Shown here: in pieces, positions 28,321 through 41,600 of the stretch
Position numbering within the stretch: position 1 is the first letter of the stretch
Layout of the letters: each line of letters begins with the position of its first letter
NCBI RefSeq assembly: GCF_021347895.1
Contig: NC_067122.1
Span: forward strand, 13,629,983-13,693,982
Origin: Acanthochromis polyacanthus
Lineage: Eukaryota > Chordata > Actinopteri > Pomacentridae
DNA: 64,000 bases
Direction: 5' to 3'
Program-made: the position numbers and the translations under genes
Notes under the pieces: generated by a model
The model's database searches: none
What the model was told of the DNA's origin: nothing
Seen by the model: the letters and a program-made list of their open reading frames with translations, nothing else

Positions 28321-31300
28321 CACCCAGCAGTTTCATCACTTCTCACATGCTCGCCATGTGCAAAAATAACTCCCTGTTCCAAGAGGTCGAACTTCTATTC
28401 ACTACTGTTTACCAATAACATTGAAATGCCTTTTATGTTTTGCAATCCCTTCTCTTCCTTGATATCTTCCACCGCCACTCCTTTTCAACGTAACACTCTC
28501 TAGTTTTCTCGCTTCTATTCTTTAGGCTTTTTTTGTGAAAAGGAAAATCAATACACTCACTTTCTCAGCCACGAGAAACAGCTGAGAAAGTAAATACTTT
28601 CAATAATTCGAGAGTGGTATTTTTTTTCATGTAAATTAGTGAAAGTGTGTGCACATGCTCTTTGTGTAATTATCCGCTTTTGTCCTGTTGCCACAAAGAA
28701 ACCAGTGAATGCTAGAGTGACGGATGTCAGGAGCATATCATCGCCATCGAATGACTGCACTGGCGATAGTGTCTAAATTACTGCTCTCTGAGGTACTGGC
28801 TGCTTTACCATCATTAGCATGGCCATTACATAGATTGGTGAAGGAAGGATGCTGAGGCCCTGGCAGGAGACCAGCTGAGTGTTCTTCCGGCTGGCAGTGT
28901 TGTTGACTAAGTGTTACTCTACTTACTCTACTGCCGTGCATACCCGCCCCACAACTGTTTCTCAGGTGAGACCTGGCTGCAGCCTTTAGAAAAGCTGGAG
29001 ATTAGTGTTCATGCACTTTTACTATCGTTGTGAGAGCTTATGTTGAAGAGAGTAGAAGCCCCTCCAAAATAAAAAATAAAATCCCTCAGTTATTCCAAGA
29101 AATATTCTCTATTTTCTTTTGTTTGTTTGGGGGTTTTTTGGCTGGAGGTAAATTTTTGAGGTGATACTCGAATAAAGAAAATTACAAGGGGTGCATTTAT
29201 GGGTACAGACTCCAAAATTTATGTGTGTGTGTGTTTGCGAGGGGGAACGAGTGAGGAGGAAGGGAGTGAGGGAGGTCGGAGTTATTAGTGCAAAATCTTG
29301 CCTTGGGCACCAAATGCCGGCCCTGGGGGCAGTGAGCAATCATTCTAGTAAGACTGCTGCCACTTCTATCAAGTAACCCAACCTTTCATGGAGGAATAGT
29401 GACCCACTCTTCCTGTCGCCTCCTCTTACACGACCATACACTCGGAGGAAACGTGACCTCAGCCTTTAAAACCGCTTAGTTAACGAAGGTGAAGGAGCTG
29501 TTAATTGATGCTGTGTTCCATCCAGTGCAGCACAGATGACATTTCACTGGAGCCGAGCAGAGTTATGAGTAATGTCTTTAAATACATGTGTATGCGTAAG
29601 TGACAGAGCGAGAAAGATAAAATAAGGCATGCTTCTGTATTTAGTCGATTACAGGGTGGATATGGGAGTGAGCCAGTACAAATCCGTGTATAACTACATC
29701 AAGAACAGGGGTTGGAGTGGAGAGGGTTCACCTTGCCAATAACATGACATTTTCCACCAGCAATAATGCAGGCTTAATTCGACTCTGAAGAGCATCTGTT
29801 GTAAATTGGACATAGTTGCTCTTTAGCATCATTGCATGAATGATGGGCCTTCTATTTATACCTCTCTCTGCTATGATAATGGTTTTGAGTCTGTTGAAAA
29901 TGGTGGACCATAATTTACATGAGATGACCAGAATGTGGGTTTTCCTTAAAAATCTGCAACAGGGATAGCCAAGGAAGGAGACTGCATTTGTACGCACATA
30001 TGTACCTCCACCTGACTTTGTTTGTGTCCATATGTATGTGTGTGTATCAGCATGTACCTGTGCATGTGTGTGCATGTGGTCCCTGGGTGTGTGTCGTTGG
30101 GGGCCACTGAGGAGGAGCATGTTAACCAGAGGAGCAGCCGGTCCACCAGATGTTCCTATTCCCGCTAGGCTTGTCACAAGTGGACCTTTACTTCTCTCCC
30201 TGCAGAACACACAATTACACACACATACACAATATTTCTTCAGCCGACTATTCATAGTACATGTGCAGCAATGCAGAATTTAAAGCTTCCTTATGCTGTT
30301 GATTTGCATACATACACTTGAATCTGAGCTACAGTGAAAAAAATGTAAACCCACCTGGCTTCAGTAGTAGGCCTTTTACTTTCTAAAACAGAATTTTAGA
30401 TGGTGTCTTTAATGAATTTAAAACTCTGTGTAATTACTACTATGAAGTTTGATTATGAATTTCTTTGATCTTACATTGTCAAAGTCTAAAGCATGCTTAC
30501 CACATGTGTGGAAACTGTTTTCATTCCCTACAAAACTGTGCTCACAGAACACCACTTTTGACAATCAATGCCATTTCCCAATGCCACCGGTTTATTTTCT
30601 CCCCTGCACTTGGCGTAGTGGACTCATTCTCATCTTCATATACCATGGTCGGGTGCTTTTCATGGTGCCATGATCCTAGGTAGAGGATGTGGCCATTTGG
30701 AAATGTCATGAGAAAGGTCGAGACCATCATCTCAGCCCAGTTCAACAGGCTGATTTATGGGGTTCTAGCAAATGAAATATAGTACAGGGCTAGTGGAACA
30801 ACCAGGTCCCTATAGGCACCCCAAAGGTCACCCAACTTAATTTCAATTAGGCCTAAGGGAGGCCAGGTAAATATGTCACTGGCAAGAAGAGGTCTGAGGA
30901 AATGGATTTACTTGTAATGACATTGTGTTTATGGGGATTAAGATAAGGCTAATCAGTTGAAGAAGGTGGCAGTGTTAGAAGCATATTGATTGAAGACTTT
31001 AGAAAAGGCATGCCAAATAAAATAATCATTCCGCTGAGTCCTTAACACTGGCACAAATGCAGCATATTCTTTATTATTTACAGTGGGAGAAAAATGCACG
31101 TCTCACTGCTTCCTCTACGCCCTATCAATCACTCTGAATTGCGGCAGCACTGAATTCCATCAATTACCGCCTTGTGTTTGACACATGCAACACAAATTCT
31201 GATTAGCCAACAATTCTCTGAAAATAGCAGCATTGTAAAGAACAAACTTCTTGACATTTTAAATGTATAAGTAAAAGTTTACCACCAAGTCCAACTCCCT

Positions 31301-32589
31301 TCATCCCACCTACCCCTCATCACTATATATGTCAAACGCAGCCCCACACAAAACACTTCAAAATGAGTCACAAATTGCCAGCAAATGGTTTCCTGCTCAG
31401 GGAGAATAACAGGGTCCCCACTCTGCCTTTGATTTGGCCGCTTTTTTTTTCATCCCTGCTTTGTTTACCCATGCTGTCTAGCAGCCACTCTGCTGGAATC
31501 CCTATTGATAGCTGTCTGACAGGGGGGCCGGGTGGCTAAGCAGCCCAGAGGGGGTAGAGCGGTGTGCAGTTTGTGGATGCACATCACATAAATGTGTTAG
31601 AATATATGGTATTTTTTTGTATATTACGATGATGTTTTTTTTTAAGTTATGCCTGCAGACACTCTAAATCTTCATACATGCCAGCAAGTTATCAGGTGTG
31701 TGTAGATATGTGTGTGTGTGTGTGTCGGTTTGTCTGTGTTGGGTGCGGTACGTTTTGTGTGTCTTGTGAGGGTGATGTGGCATGGAGGTCACTTCTGTCA
31801 GATCCAATGTCCAGGCCCACGCTGTGATGTGAAGGGCACTGTCAAGAGACAACCACGAGGCAACGCAGGTACAGCTGCCCTCAGTGCTCTTTTTCCTCTG
31901 CAGCATAGACACACACACACACACACACATTGACGGCGACTAACAGCCAAACACACCCATGCTTCCTGTAAAGTGACACATGGTGGTGGGAAAGCCCCCC
32001 AGGGTGAAAGCCCCAGGACTGTACAATTCCTTCAAAACAAGCGCCGCAGACTACTTGCTTGGAACTAGCTGCATGATGCGTTTTTTGAATGGAAAGATAG
32101 GAGCTATGCTTGACTCTGTAGTTTAACTGAGAGGATAGAGCTCTGACAGTATACTATTATAGCCCGATGGTGAACTTTGGAAGAGTGAAAGGAAAAATAA
32201 CCGACAATAACCTGTGGGTGGACAACTCTGGATAAGACTAGAATTTTAAAGATATGTACTGCATGTTCAAACAGATGACCTCTTTAGGGTCCAGTTGTGT
32301 TCACAAGGCTTGAAAATCTGCCAAAACAATATAAAAACAATGTTACAGAAATTGAAGTTGTTCCTCTGACCGTGCATGGAATAACAAAATTTAAGGTCTA
32401 TAAGAGCTTGTCTCACTTAAATTAAAGGCCTTTAGATGTTTACAACAAAAAATGACAGCTATGTTTCTTTTTTTGTTAAATAGATAATGCTGGAATCCAA
32501 ACAGACTAAATGATAAAAATGACTGGAGACCACAGATACCCAGAGTAAAGTCAAAATTCTACTATATCATAAAAGGAACATTATCTGAA
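28321..32589 (+). other. Intron; simple repeats only
   Basis: Contains short (TG)n or (CA)n tracts near 29220-29234, 30041-30075, 31706-31726 and 31908-31929. No named transposon, RNA gene or supported exon is seen. The acceptor look-alike before 30204 opens into low-complexity CA sequence. Confidence 0.45.
31908..31929. repeat. Short (AC)n tract
   Basis: About 11 AC units. Confidence 0.9.
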
Positions 32590-33470
32590 AACTACACCAG
32601 TCAGCCACAACATGTAAAACACCTGTCTCATACTGCGTAGGTCCCCTTTTTGCCAAAAAAGCAGCTCTGACTCATGACCTGAATCCCACAAGACCTCACC
32701 AAGACAATAAAAGCAGATACTTTAAGAACTGTGGGTGAAGCAGTGGCTACAGGAATCAGATTTGCTTTTTGTTTTTGTTTTTTTGTTTTTTTCCGGCACA
32801 TCCCACGGACTGAGATCTGGGGAATTTGGAGGTCAAGTCAGCACCTTCAACTCTTTGTCATGGTTCTCAAACCATTCCTGAATATGTTATATTCTGTCTG
32901 GCTCGACACGTTATCTTACTGAAAGACACCTGTGCCAGCAGGGAATTCTATTGCCATGAAGGGGTGTAGGTGGTCTGTGCGAATGTTTATGTAGGCGGAA
33001 CGTGTCAAAGTAACATCTGGCAGGACTCGAGGTTTCCCAGCAGAACTTTGGCCCCTTCATCCTGCTGCTATCTTCTCCCGAGGTAAACAACGCACCTGGT
33101 TGTCCACATGATAAAACATGGTAAAAGGAAATATTATTCATCAGACCAGGACACTTATTTTCACTGCTAAATATTCCAGCTCTGATGCTCATAGTAGACA
33201 ATTTGAACAGTGCACAAGCTGTGACACACTTTGTGTTCTGACACAATCATAGATCAATCATAGATGCCATGCCATAGCAGTTTGTGCTGCAGTAGCTCTT
33301 CAGAGGTATTGTTTCCCACACTTACCATGACTTTATAGCTGGTTCACCAGTTATCCTTCCTTGGACCACTTTCGTAGATACTCTTACCTCATCATCTAGC
33401 CAACACAACTTGGCCCTGACTATTCCTTCTTACAACATCTTCAAGAGCTTATTTTTTCACTCAGAGACGT
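32590..33470 (-). pseudogene. Relic of a second Tc1/mariner-type element (transposase on minus strand)
   Basis: The left edge resembles the terminus CACTGATCAGCCACAACATT (here ACCAGTCAGCCACAACATG near 32595), typical of a widespread fish Tc1/mariner family. Across about 32760-33440 the sequence follows that family closely but with substitutions, deletions and an inserted T-rich run (32764-32792). On the minus strand, near 32797-32880, a frame spells WFENHDKELKVL, a stop, then PPNSPDLSPWDVP. That is the region around the third catalytic residue, where NPIE has become SPWD. The right-hand end, TA duplication and most of the N-terminal domain are not recognisable. The gene is dead. Confidence 0.8.
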
Positions 33471-33959
33471 CATTGTAGCCTCTTGATTAATGTTGATTGT
33501 TTCACTTTTCAAATGTTGTGGCGATTGTGTGAATATTTAAGCGTTAGATATTTCAGAATCTCTCTTCCTGCATTTCTCCTGAAGTAAATTATATAGTCAC
33601 ATTTCAATTATCTTGTTTAAGTGTGTGAGTCATTGCAAGGTCAGTTCAGTCCAGCTAACTGATCTACTACAGGTAGAGTTACAGGGGGACATCCAGTAAA
33701 GCACACTCATGTCCTCGTGGATGTGGTGGTCTAACTTTTAAAGGTTTGGAAGGTAGTTAAAACATTTCCGATACATGCTGGTTTATTGGTCCCTGCGTGA
33801 AAAAACACCCAGAACCTGAACCCAGAAACACAGCCAATATAGAGTTAAGGTTGGAGGAATGATGTGCGTATGTGTCTGTCATTCTGACCGCTGTGGTGTG
33901 TCTACAAATCTATCTCTCTCTTCACGTCTCGGTCAATCTCTTTCTGTGGCTGTTCTCAG
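33471..33959 (+). other. Intron ending in a strong polypyrimidine tract
   Basis: Nothing is recognised until about 33900. A C/T-rich run (CTATCTCTCTCTTCACG, then CTCTTTCTGTGGCTGTTCTCAG) then forms a good 3' splice site ending at 33959. Confidence 0.45.
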
Positions 33960-34075
33960 GCTGTACCCCTCCAGTGTACACTATGTCCACACTGCGGGAG
34001 AGCAGCTCTGAAACTTTAATGCTAATTGATCCCAGTGAAGACGTGTGGACACAGGTGTGTTGCCGCAGGCCCTAG
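33960..34075 (+). CDS. diaph2: Candidate alternative C-terminal exon of diaph2
   Basis: The segment follows a strong acceptor (TTCTCAG|). Spliced after the DAD exon (phase 1, G+GC), it is open for 31 codons: G, then CTPPVYTMSTLRESSSETLM, then LIDPSEDVWTQ. Two outcomes are possible. Read through, it ends after VCCRRP at the TAG at 34073-34075 and would be an alternative terminal exon. Spliced at the weak donor CAG|GTGTGT (34054/34055), the 95-nt exon would shift the 52438 exon into another frame (TTAAQSWKGLV..., stop at 52531-52533). Human DIAPH2 is known to have alternative C-termini, but I see no clear match to them. A chance splice-like segment remains possible in a 51-kb intron. No polyadenylation signal close to the TAG was identified. 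Confidence 0.35.
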
Positions 34076-34189
34076 CTCTGACATGGATGCCAAGGGATTC
34101 TGGGTAACCGAGGGGCTTATAGGGCCAGAGCAGAAACTGCCACTAGCCAGGACACTAGTGACCCAGTTCTTTTTTAATCAGCACAGGTT

Positions 34190-34214
34190 TGTGTGTGTGT
34201 GTGTGTGTGTGTGT
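34190..34214. repeat. Short (GT)n tract
   Basis: About 12 GT units, continuing into GTGAGTGAGTGTG. Confidence 0.93.
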
Positions 34215-35568
34215 GAGTGAGTGTGTGCACATCAGTCAGAGAGAGAAAAGGTACAATAGCCCTTTTCAACAAATAGTCTGAGAAAGTAAAGGGCCTTGGG
34301 AAGTAAAGTTTTTGTTTTTTTTTTAAAGTTAATTCAATGCACTCTTGTCTTTGGTGAAATTCCTTTTCAGCATAAAAGACCAGATTGGTAGAATTAAAAG
34401 AACCTCATTTGTTTCAGACCCAACTTTCAAGAACCACAGCTGGATGCTTGTTTTAGCCAAAATGTGAGTAAATAAACTGCTAAACCCCTGTGAAAGAAAA
34501 CCACTAAAAGAAAGAATCTATGAAAACGTACAGTGTAATTCTCCTGTTTCTGTGCATGCCCAGTTTTGAGTAGTGTACTAACGTGTGTGTTAGTTTTTGA
34601 ACAAGTACGATAATTGTGAGCCCTTGAGCCCCCCAAAAAACCCACATCTAAATCAGACTCAAGCTGCTGTGTAAGTTTGCAGTCTTGATTGTGTGGGTGT
34701 GTGTGGGCGACTGCATGTATCTGCTCATGTGTGTGTTGGTCTGGATGGAAAAGAGACTTAGCGCTGCCAAGACGCAGGTGTGCGGATTAGGTGTGATCCC
34801 TTCTCATATTCTCAGTAGTATATCTTATTTGATGGCTTTTCTGCCATGTAAATCTCATCAAAAACTAGCTAACAATAGCACCACGTTGACAGACGCCCAA
34901 GCATCTGGCGAGCCACCACTCTGAATGTTCAAACTGCTGTGAACAACCTGTCTCCAGGAAGGGAGAAATAACTGAGAAAGAAACTCAAAGAGTTTGTGTG
35001 CTTGCATGTGAGTGTTTGTGTTTTTGGTGGAAAGGGGAGGGCGAGCAGCGCATGTTGATAGCCTCATAAATCATGAAAGCATCTTAACCAGTGTTGAGCC
35101 AGGTGGCGGTATGAGGATGATCTGAATGCACCTCTGCTTCTCCTGTTTCTGCTGCCTCCATTGACTTTGTTCCCTCACTCAAAGGCAGAGAAAGACAGAA
35201 AGAAGGAGCGAGGGAGAGAGGAGAGAAATAACTTTGGCCGGCACAGGGCCCCATTAAAGTGTGATGAGTGGCCTCAGTGAGGGGCTCTGTGTACAGCACT
35301 TTATTCAGGAACGATCACTTATTTATAGGTGTTGGAATTGTGTTGTTTGCTTGTTTTATTGAAAACCTTGTGGGTAAAGTGGCGGCAGGCCGCCTGGCAT
35401 GTGAGCGCCTCATCTCTGGAGGGCATCCCTGCAGAAAAATCTTCCTCCTTGATGAATAAGTGAAGGGGACAGATAAATTTTTCATCCACACAGAATCCAT
35501 TGTCGCTTGAGATGTCTGGTCGTCTGTGGGTATGTGTAGTCAACCTGCAGCCGCTTCGTTTGACGCCT

Positions 35569-35570
<2 letters not shown>

Positions 35571-35612
<42 letters not shown>
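35571..35612. repeat. (CA)n microsatellite
   Basis: About 20 CA units directly visible. Confidence 0.96.
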
Positions 35613-35614
<2 letters not shown>

Positions 35615-38600
35615 AGCAAATAACGTATATTCACACGTACAGGCAGAAACACATCCAGCTGCTCCATTCAAGCTATAGACACCATGGAGCTCTATTAGAC
35701 AGTGACTGTCAGATCCAGTTAAGGAATATAGATGAATTAGTGTCCCCTCCGCAACAAAACTGCAAGTTAGCATATCACTCCTGACACAGACACATCTACA
35801 ACCTCGTTTAGAATGGTTAATAAATTGCTTGCTTTTTCTTCACCATTTGCAGATGGAAAAAAATATATATTTCTCTACAAAAAGCAGTATCAAAAGAGAC
35901 TGAGGATTATGACGGTTTTCAACAAATTATGTTGGATTTCAAAACAAATTTGAAATAATATTTTAAAACTTAAAAAAAAGACCTCACATCACCGCTACTT
36001 CTTTAGCGTGTATGCCCATATGTACTCCATCTATCGCCTCTGCTTTGGGTCTCACACACCAAAACTCACGTTGACAGCGACACAGGCGGTGCACAAGCAA
36101 AAACATGAAGGTAGCAAAGTGTAGCCCATCACAGGAAGGGTTGTGGTGTTTTGTGTACATGAGGGAGCATCTCTCAGTATGAATGATTTATATTAAAAGA
36201 GAAAGTGAAAAGTCGTTCTGGATGCACACCCACCCACCCTGCAACCCCCATGTGAACAGAAGGGTGCATTTCGCGTGGCCAAATGGGTCTGATGGTGATC
36301 GCATGGAGGAAAGAGCAAGGCTGCTCACTAGCAAAGCCTTCTGTGATCTCCACCGCTACTCTCACTGTGCGCTGGGACACATCAAAAAGGAGATTAATAA
36401 ATAAATAACACACCACACCATGTTTTATTAACTTGAGTAAGGCAACAGTGGTGAGGAGTCCCAGAGAATTCTGAGATTGGACGGCAGCTTGAATTGTTGC
36501 TGGAAAACTTAACAGCTGTCTAACCAGTTGCTTTTTTTTCCGAGGCAAAATCTGCTTTGCACTGAGCCAACAGTGACAAAAAGTGACTTTGTACTATATA
36601 CTGTTTCAATTGTGATAAACAGAAGAAGTTAAGTAGATTACCTAATGTGTGTACCTCAGGACGCTGGGGGGAAATAAATGCAGAAATACCAATAGATCCT
36701 TGCAGTATGTTGAACAGCAATTCCCAGCTGTACAGTTGTACTTGTGACTTTTTGAAGGCTGCATCTAGCACTTATTTTTATCACAATCATTCTGTTTGTT
36801 CATTCATTTGATAAATCATGCACTCAATGAAATGTCATAGAGTATTAAAAAAGGTGACTTTTTTCACAGTTGTCTAACAGTTTAAAACCTCAGAAACATT
36901 TAAAGTACAACGATGGGAAACAGCTGTAAATACTGACGTGGGATAAGTGGAACTGCTTGCTTTTTTATGACAAATTTTGCTTGAGAAATGATTAAAACAG
37001 CAACTATTATCAGAACAGCTGCCATGTATTTTACTGCCATTGTGTAACTAGTTCTGTGACATGCTTGTTTTATAATAGAATACAGTAGGGCTGTTACTGA
37101 CAATAATTGGTGTTAAATGTTAACATTGTTTATCTAACTAATAGCTACTCAACGAACAAAGCATCCGCTTAAATTTAATAAGGTGGCATCATTAAATGCT
37201 TTACAGTTTTGCTCAAATTATTCAGATTATTCAATTGTTTTTTTGTTGTCTTTAATCTCTGTTACCTCATTGAATTATTCCAACACTATAATACATTTTA
37301 TTAATACTAATAATTAGAGATGTTCCACAGGTGGGCATACTGCTCTCTCTTGGTCAAAGAAGCCCCGTCTGGTTACTTACCTTCTTCACCCACTATGTGC
37401 TTTTTGCAGAAATTCAACACTATTCCTAGAGATAGGGCTTTAGCTGTATTTTTGTTTACAGTGAGGCAGTAGTGCTGCTTCCTTAACATGGCACAAACAG
37501 ATGTTTGTTTCCATAAGCCTCTTCTTGGAGTGAATGCAGGATGTTTTTATAGCCTGGCTTGTTTTATAAGTATTAATACTGTCAGCATGATGCTGAGATT
37601 CCACTTGTCAGGTATTATCTGCACATCGCAAATGGATTAGTGTGCGCGCGTGACTGGGAGTGCATGTGTTTATGCCTGCGTGTGTGTAATTGTGTGGTGT
37701 GCTGCCAAACTTATTTGTGTTTCTGAGACTTTTGTGTGAGAATTATGCACCTGTGAGCATGTGTGTTTGCGTGTCATCTTGAGCGCACTGTGAAGGTGTC
37801 ATTGTGAAGCCTAGACCCTGTAAGCTGTCAGACAGTGAGAGATGCTGCACCTCTAAAGGGCATGCTTTCTGGGCCTTTCCTGTCTATTATAAGCCCTGCA
37901 ACACTCATCAATGCTGTTGCAGTGCACCCCCATGTCCCTCAAGCAGCCACAGAGAGAACCCACCTTTCTAACTAGGAGAGCCTTTGCCTCTAAACTTCGC
38001 ATACCCTTGTCTTCCATTTTGACATGATAAACGCAAGCAGCAGTAATGAGGCGTCGGCTTGTCAGGGCATCAATTTTGTTTTGTTCAAAACTGAGCAGAA
38101 GCAAAGAATCCTCCCCTTTCTCGATTTTGAGACACAAAGTCCCTATTCTTTGCAAGCTCCATCTCCGTACCAGTTCACTTTCTGCTTCACGCTCACTAAT
38201 TTATGCTCCAATCTAATATGAAAACCTGTGGAGGAGTGAAGATTTAAAGGAAACTGCACATTTTGCAGTCTTTTTGATTACACAAAGAAGCAATGACACC
38301 ACTGACGGCAGGGCTAGTACTGCAGCTGAGATAGACTGCAGTGAGGCTAGCCAAAGATTGAGATGTGTCGCTATCTCGCCATCTGTAACAGTCACGCCTG
38401 GCGTCGTCAGAAACAGATCGCCTTGATACCAGCCACATCAAATCTCCAGTTTGCCAAGCAAATAGAATAAAACAATCTATCGATCTTGCCCCACCTCCCT
38501 GTGTATCAACACAATCCATCTGTGTTTATCAGGCTATCTGGCTTCCTATCTTTTGTTGTCTGCAGGCAGGCATTCTTTTCTTCTCTTCTCTTTTATTTTC

Positions 38601-41600
38601 TTCCTTCCTCCTCCCACATTTGTTTGGTGATCCATCAGCCTATTTACCTTATCATGCTGCCAAACCATCCATTTACGCTCCCATCTGTCTGTCAAACTAT
38701 ATCTTTACTTCCATTTGTCTAACTATCTCTCTGTCTACTCATTCACCTGTCAATCATGTGGCTTGCCTTGGCTGCCGCAGGTTCCAGCTGCTCGTCTGGC
38801 TGATGCCGTTTCTGACCTCGTCTGCTCAGAAGACCGTTGGATAAAGTAATTAGATTCCTATCACTTCATCTAAAGTTTTACACTGTATTAGATACAGCAC
38901 CATGTGACTATAGTGAGACAGTTGTGTCAGTTTCAAGGCATCAGACTGAATACATGAACAGGGGTTATGGATTATTTATCGTGGAGTGATGACAGTTTCA
39001 TAACTGAAATGGTTGCCAGATTTGTTTTTGTTAAAATGCAAAACACTCAAGTTTAGATTGTCTATTTTCACTCAGTTCATATGACATGTTCAGTGCAGAC
39101 AGTTATCTTTGATCTACATAGCTGCCTCCACAGAATCCAAATGGAAGCAGGTCACTGCTTTGGCTCAGTCCAGTTCAGATCAAGCCTCACTGGAGCAAGC
39201 CAGGCACTGATGTCCGTGCAGTCAGGGGGTCTGGCCTCCCACAGAGTCCCAATCAGTCTTATAGGATCAGTGACTGGCCCCCCTAGGCACCGGAGTGCCT
39301 TGGCCTGATGGATTACTCACTCTCCTGGCTCAGGCCTGTGTAACCCAGGCCTCTGCTACAGGCCCCATCTGTGCTCTCCATGGCTCCTACATGCCTTGTG
39401 GTCATAGTCTTGGACTGCTGGTGAAGCTGCAAATCACAAGCTTCAGTCCCGGGTGCATATTTTGACACTCCATGCAGAAAGTCTACTCCAGTAAATTAAA
39501 GAAATACTTTGACCTGTGAGTACTAGCAGAATAATTCAGAAGTAAATGAAAAAGGTGTCAATATTTTGATACCTACCAAATGGCAGTAAAGTTATATTTC
39601 AGGCATCGTTCCTGCTTGTGAAATAAGGAAAATTTTTATATGTCTCAGTTTGCATTTTTTTATTGTTTTGACAAGAAAAACATTTAATGATGTGACCTTG
39701 GACAAATTTTGTAATGGAAGCGCCACCTTCTGATGCCTTACAAACTAAACTACTGATTCATCGAGGAAATAATTGCCAAATTCAGTTCAGAGTTAGTGGT
39801 TAAATGTAGTGGAAATGTTGCTGCTCCCTCTACACACATAATGTACTGCACATCCGGATACCGCAAGCCTTCTAAGCTGCACTGTATCCTCTAGTGTTGT
39901 GCCAAAGTACAGAGATAATGTCAAAGTGTAAAGTAAATGCAAGCAGCAGGCAAACAGGTGGGCAACGCTTTCTAGTTTCAGGAATTTACTCTCAAGGATA
40001 TTTGTTTTCTTTCATGGTTATACTTAGGGTGAAGCATGCCTCCCGAAACTTGACTGCTGAGAGGACAATCATGAATGGGAGTTTTGCCTCAGGCACTGAT
40101 CGATCGCAAAAGTGTTTTCATATAACTGTTCATTTGGGCTGTGTGTGCCTCTGCTGCATCCCAGAATGCTGAGAGGCATTGTTCCGTGACTGAGGAATCA
40201 AGTCCAGCAGAGATATTTTAAGGAGATTTCTGAACCTGAGGGGTCCAATGAGGAATCTTTGCTAGCCACAGTCTGTCAGGCTTGTTGTTTTCAATCAAAA
40301 GTCTAACATGTTAGCCAAGCGTCAAGAAGAACAATGGATTTTTTTCAGGGTTTTTTTTCTACATTATCACACAAATAGAATCACGCAAAGCCTTAAGTGC
40401 ATTTAGTGCACCCCAACACTCACTGTCACCTCTGTCCCTGGTAGAAACCTGTCAAAGCTTCACTACTGAGTTGGAGAACTAGTAGTTTTCATCCCTTTTA
40501 AAAATAAGCGTCAGTATATGAACATGTGCAGCGATTTCCTGCTCTCATGAAAATACATTTTGCTCAAGCAGTCAGGAGGCATAACTCTCAGACCAAGCTG
40601 TCATGTGAAAACATGACAGTGAAATTGGTCGCATTTATGCACAGTATGTCTGACAATAAGAGCATCCAGTGGAGGGTTGCTGTAATAAAGGGGGAGAGAA
40701 ATGCTAAGAATGGCAGGCCAAGTCCACAACTCAAAATCTGAGCCATGAGTGAAGGTACACAGCCGAGTTCTTTGTAAGAGGGCGTCTGGAACTTAAGTGA
40801 AATCCAGTGGAGATTTGTGTGAGGCCACTGGGGGGAAATAATGGATGTATTCACTATCTGGGTCGGTCACCAGTATTGCCAAGCATTATTCGCATGGTAC
40901 CCAACGAGATAGAGTGGTGATAGAGGCATGGACAGATTAACCACATCCCTGTGCTGTCAAACCCAATTGCATGTGTTATGACCACCCTGCTCTCTCCAAA
41001 CCCTTCCTTGTTACTGTTTATCCCAACAGACTGTCAGATAAACTCACTTTGCTTTCAAATTCTGTATACAAACTGTCAAAGAGGAACGTAGATTTGTATA
41101 CATGCATGCCAAATCTGAAGACCTGGAGATTTGGTGTCCATTTAAAGTTAAAACTCAGCGTCCCTGTTTAGATTGTTTCCTGTGCTTCCTGGGTGTTTAT
41201 AAAATCACAAGTGGCTATCGTTTTGTAGTAAACATTGGAGGTAATGTCAGTAATAAGAGGGATTAAGAAGAGACAAGCAGGAGGGAGTGAGAGAAGAAAA
41301 TTGAAAAAGCGAGACAGGAAAAAAAAACAGTGTGTACAAGGAGAGCAAGAAACACACAAAGTGGGAGAATTTCAGTATCTTGCCTCAGCATGTTTATCCA
41401 GGCCTGTCTCAGGCACTTCCCTCTGTCATGCCATTCTGATCGCCTCTGCCTGCTATGGCATCCTGAGAAAACACCAAAACACATCGAGTGTGGATTGCAG
41501 CCCCCTCACTCTCAGATCCTCTGACATTTGTACAGCCCCCTCATTTAGGTGATACTTTTTGAGAAAAAAAAAATGTATGTGCCTAGAGATAATTCACATG

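Noticed and set aside
38700..38845. Acceptor-like CTGCCGCAG followed by a 22-codon frame
   Set aside because: The phase needed after the DAD exon meets an early stop; no donor.
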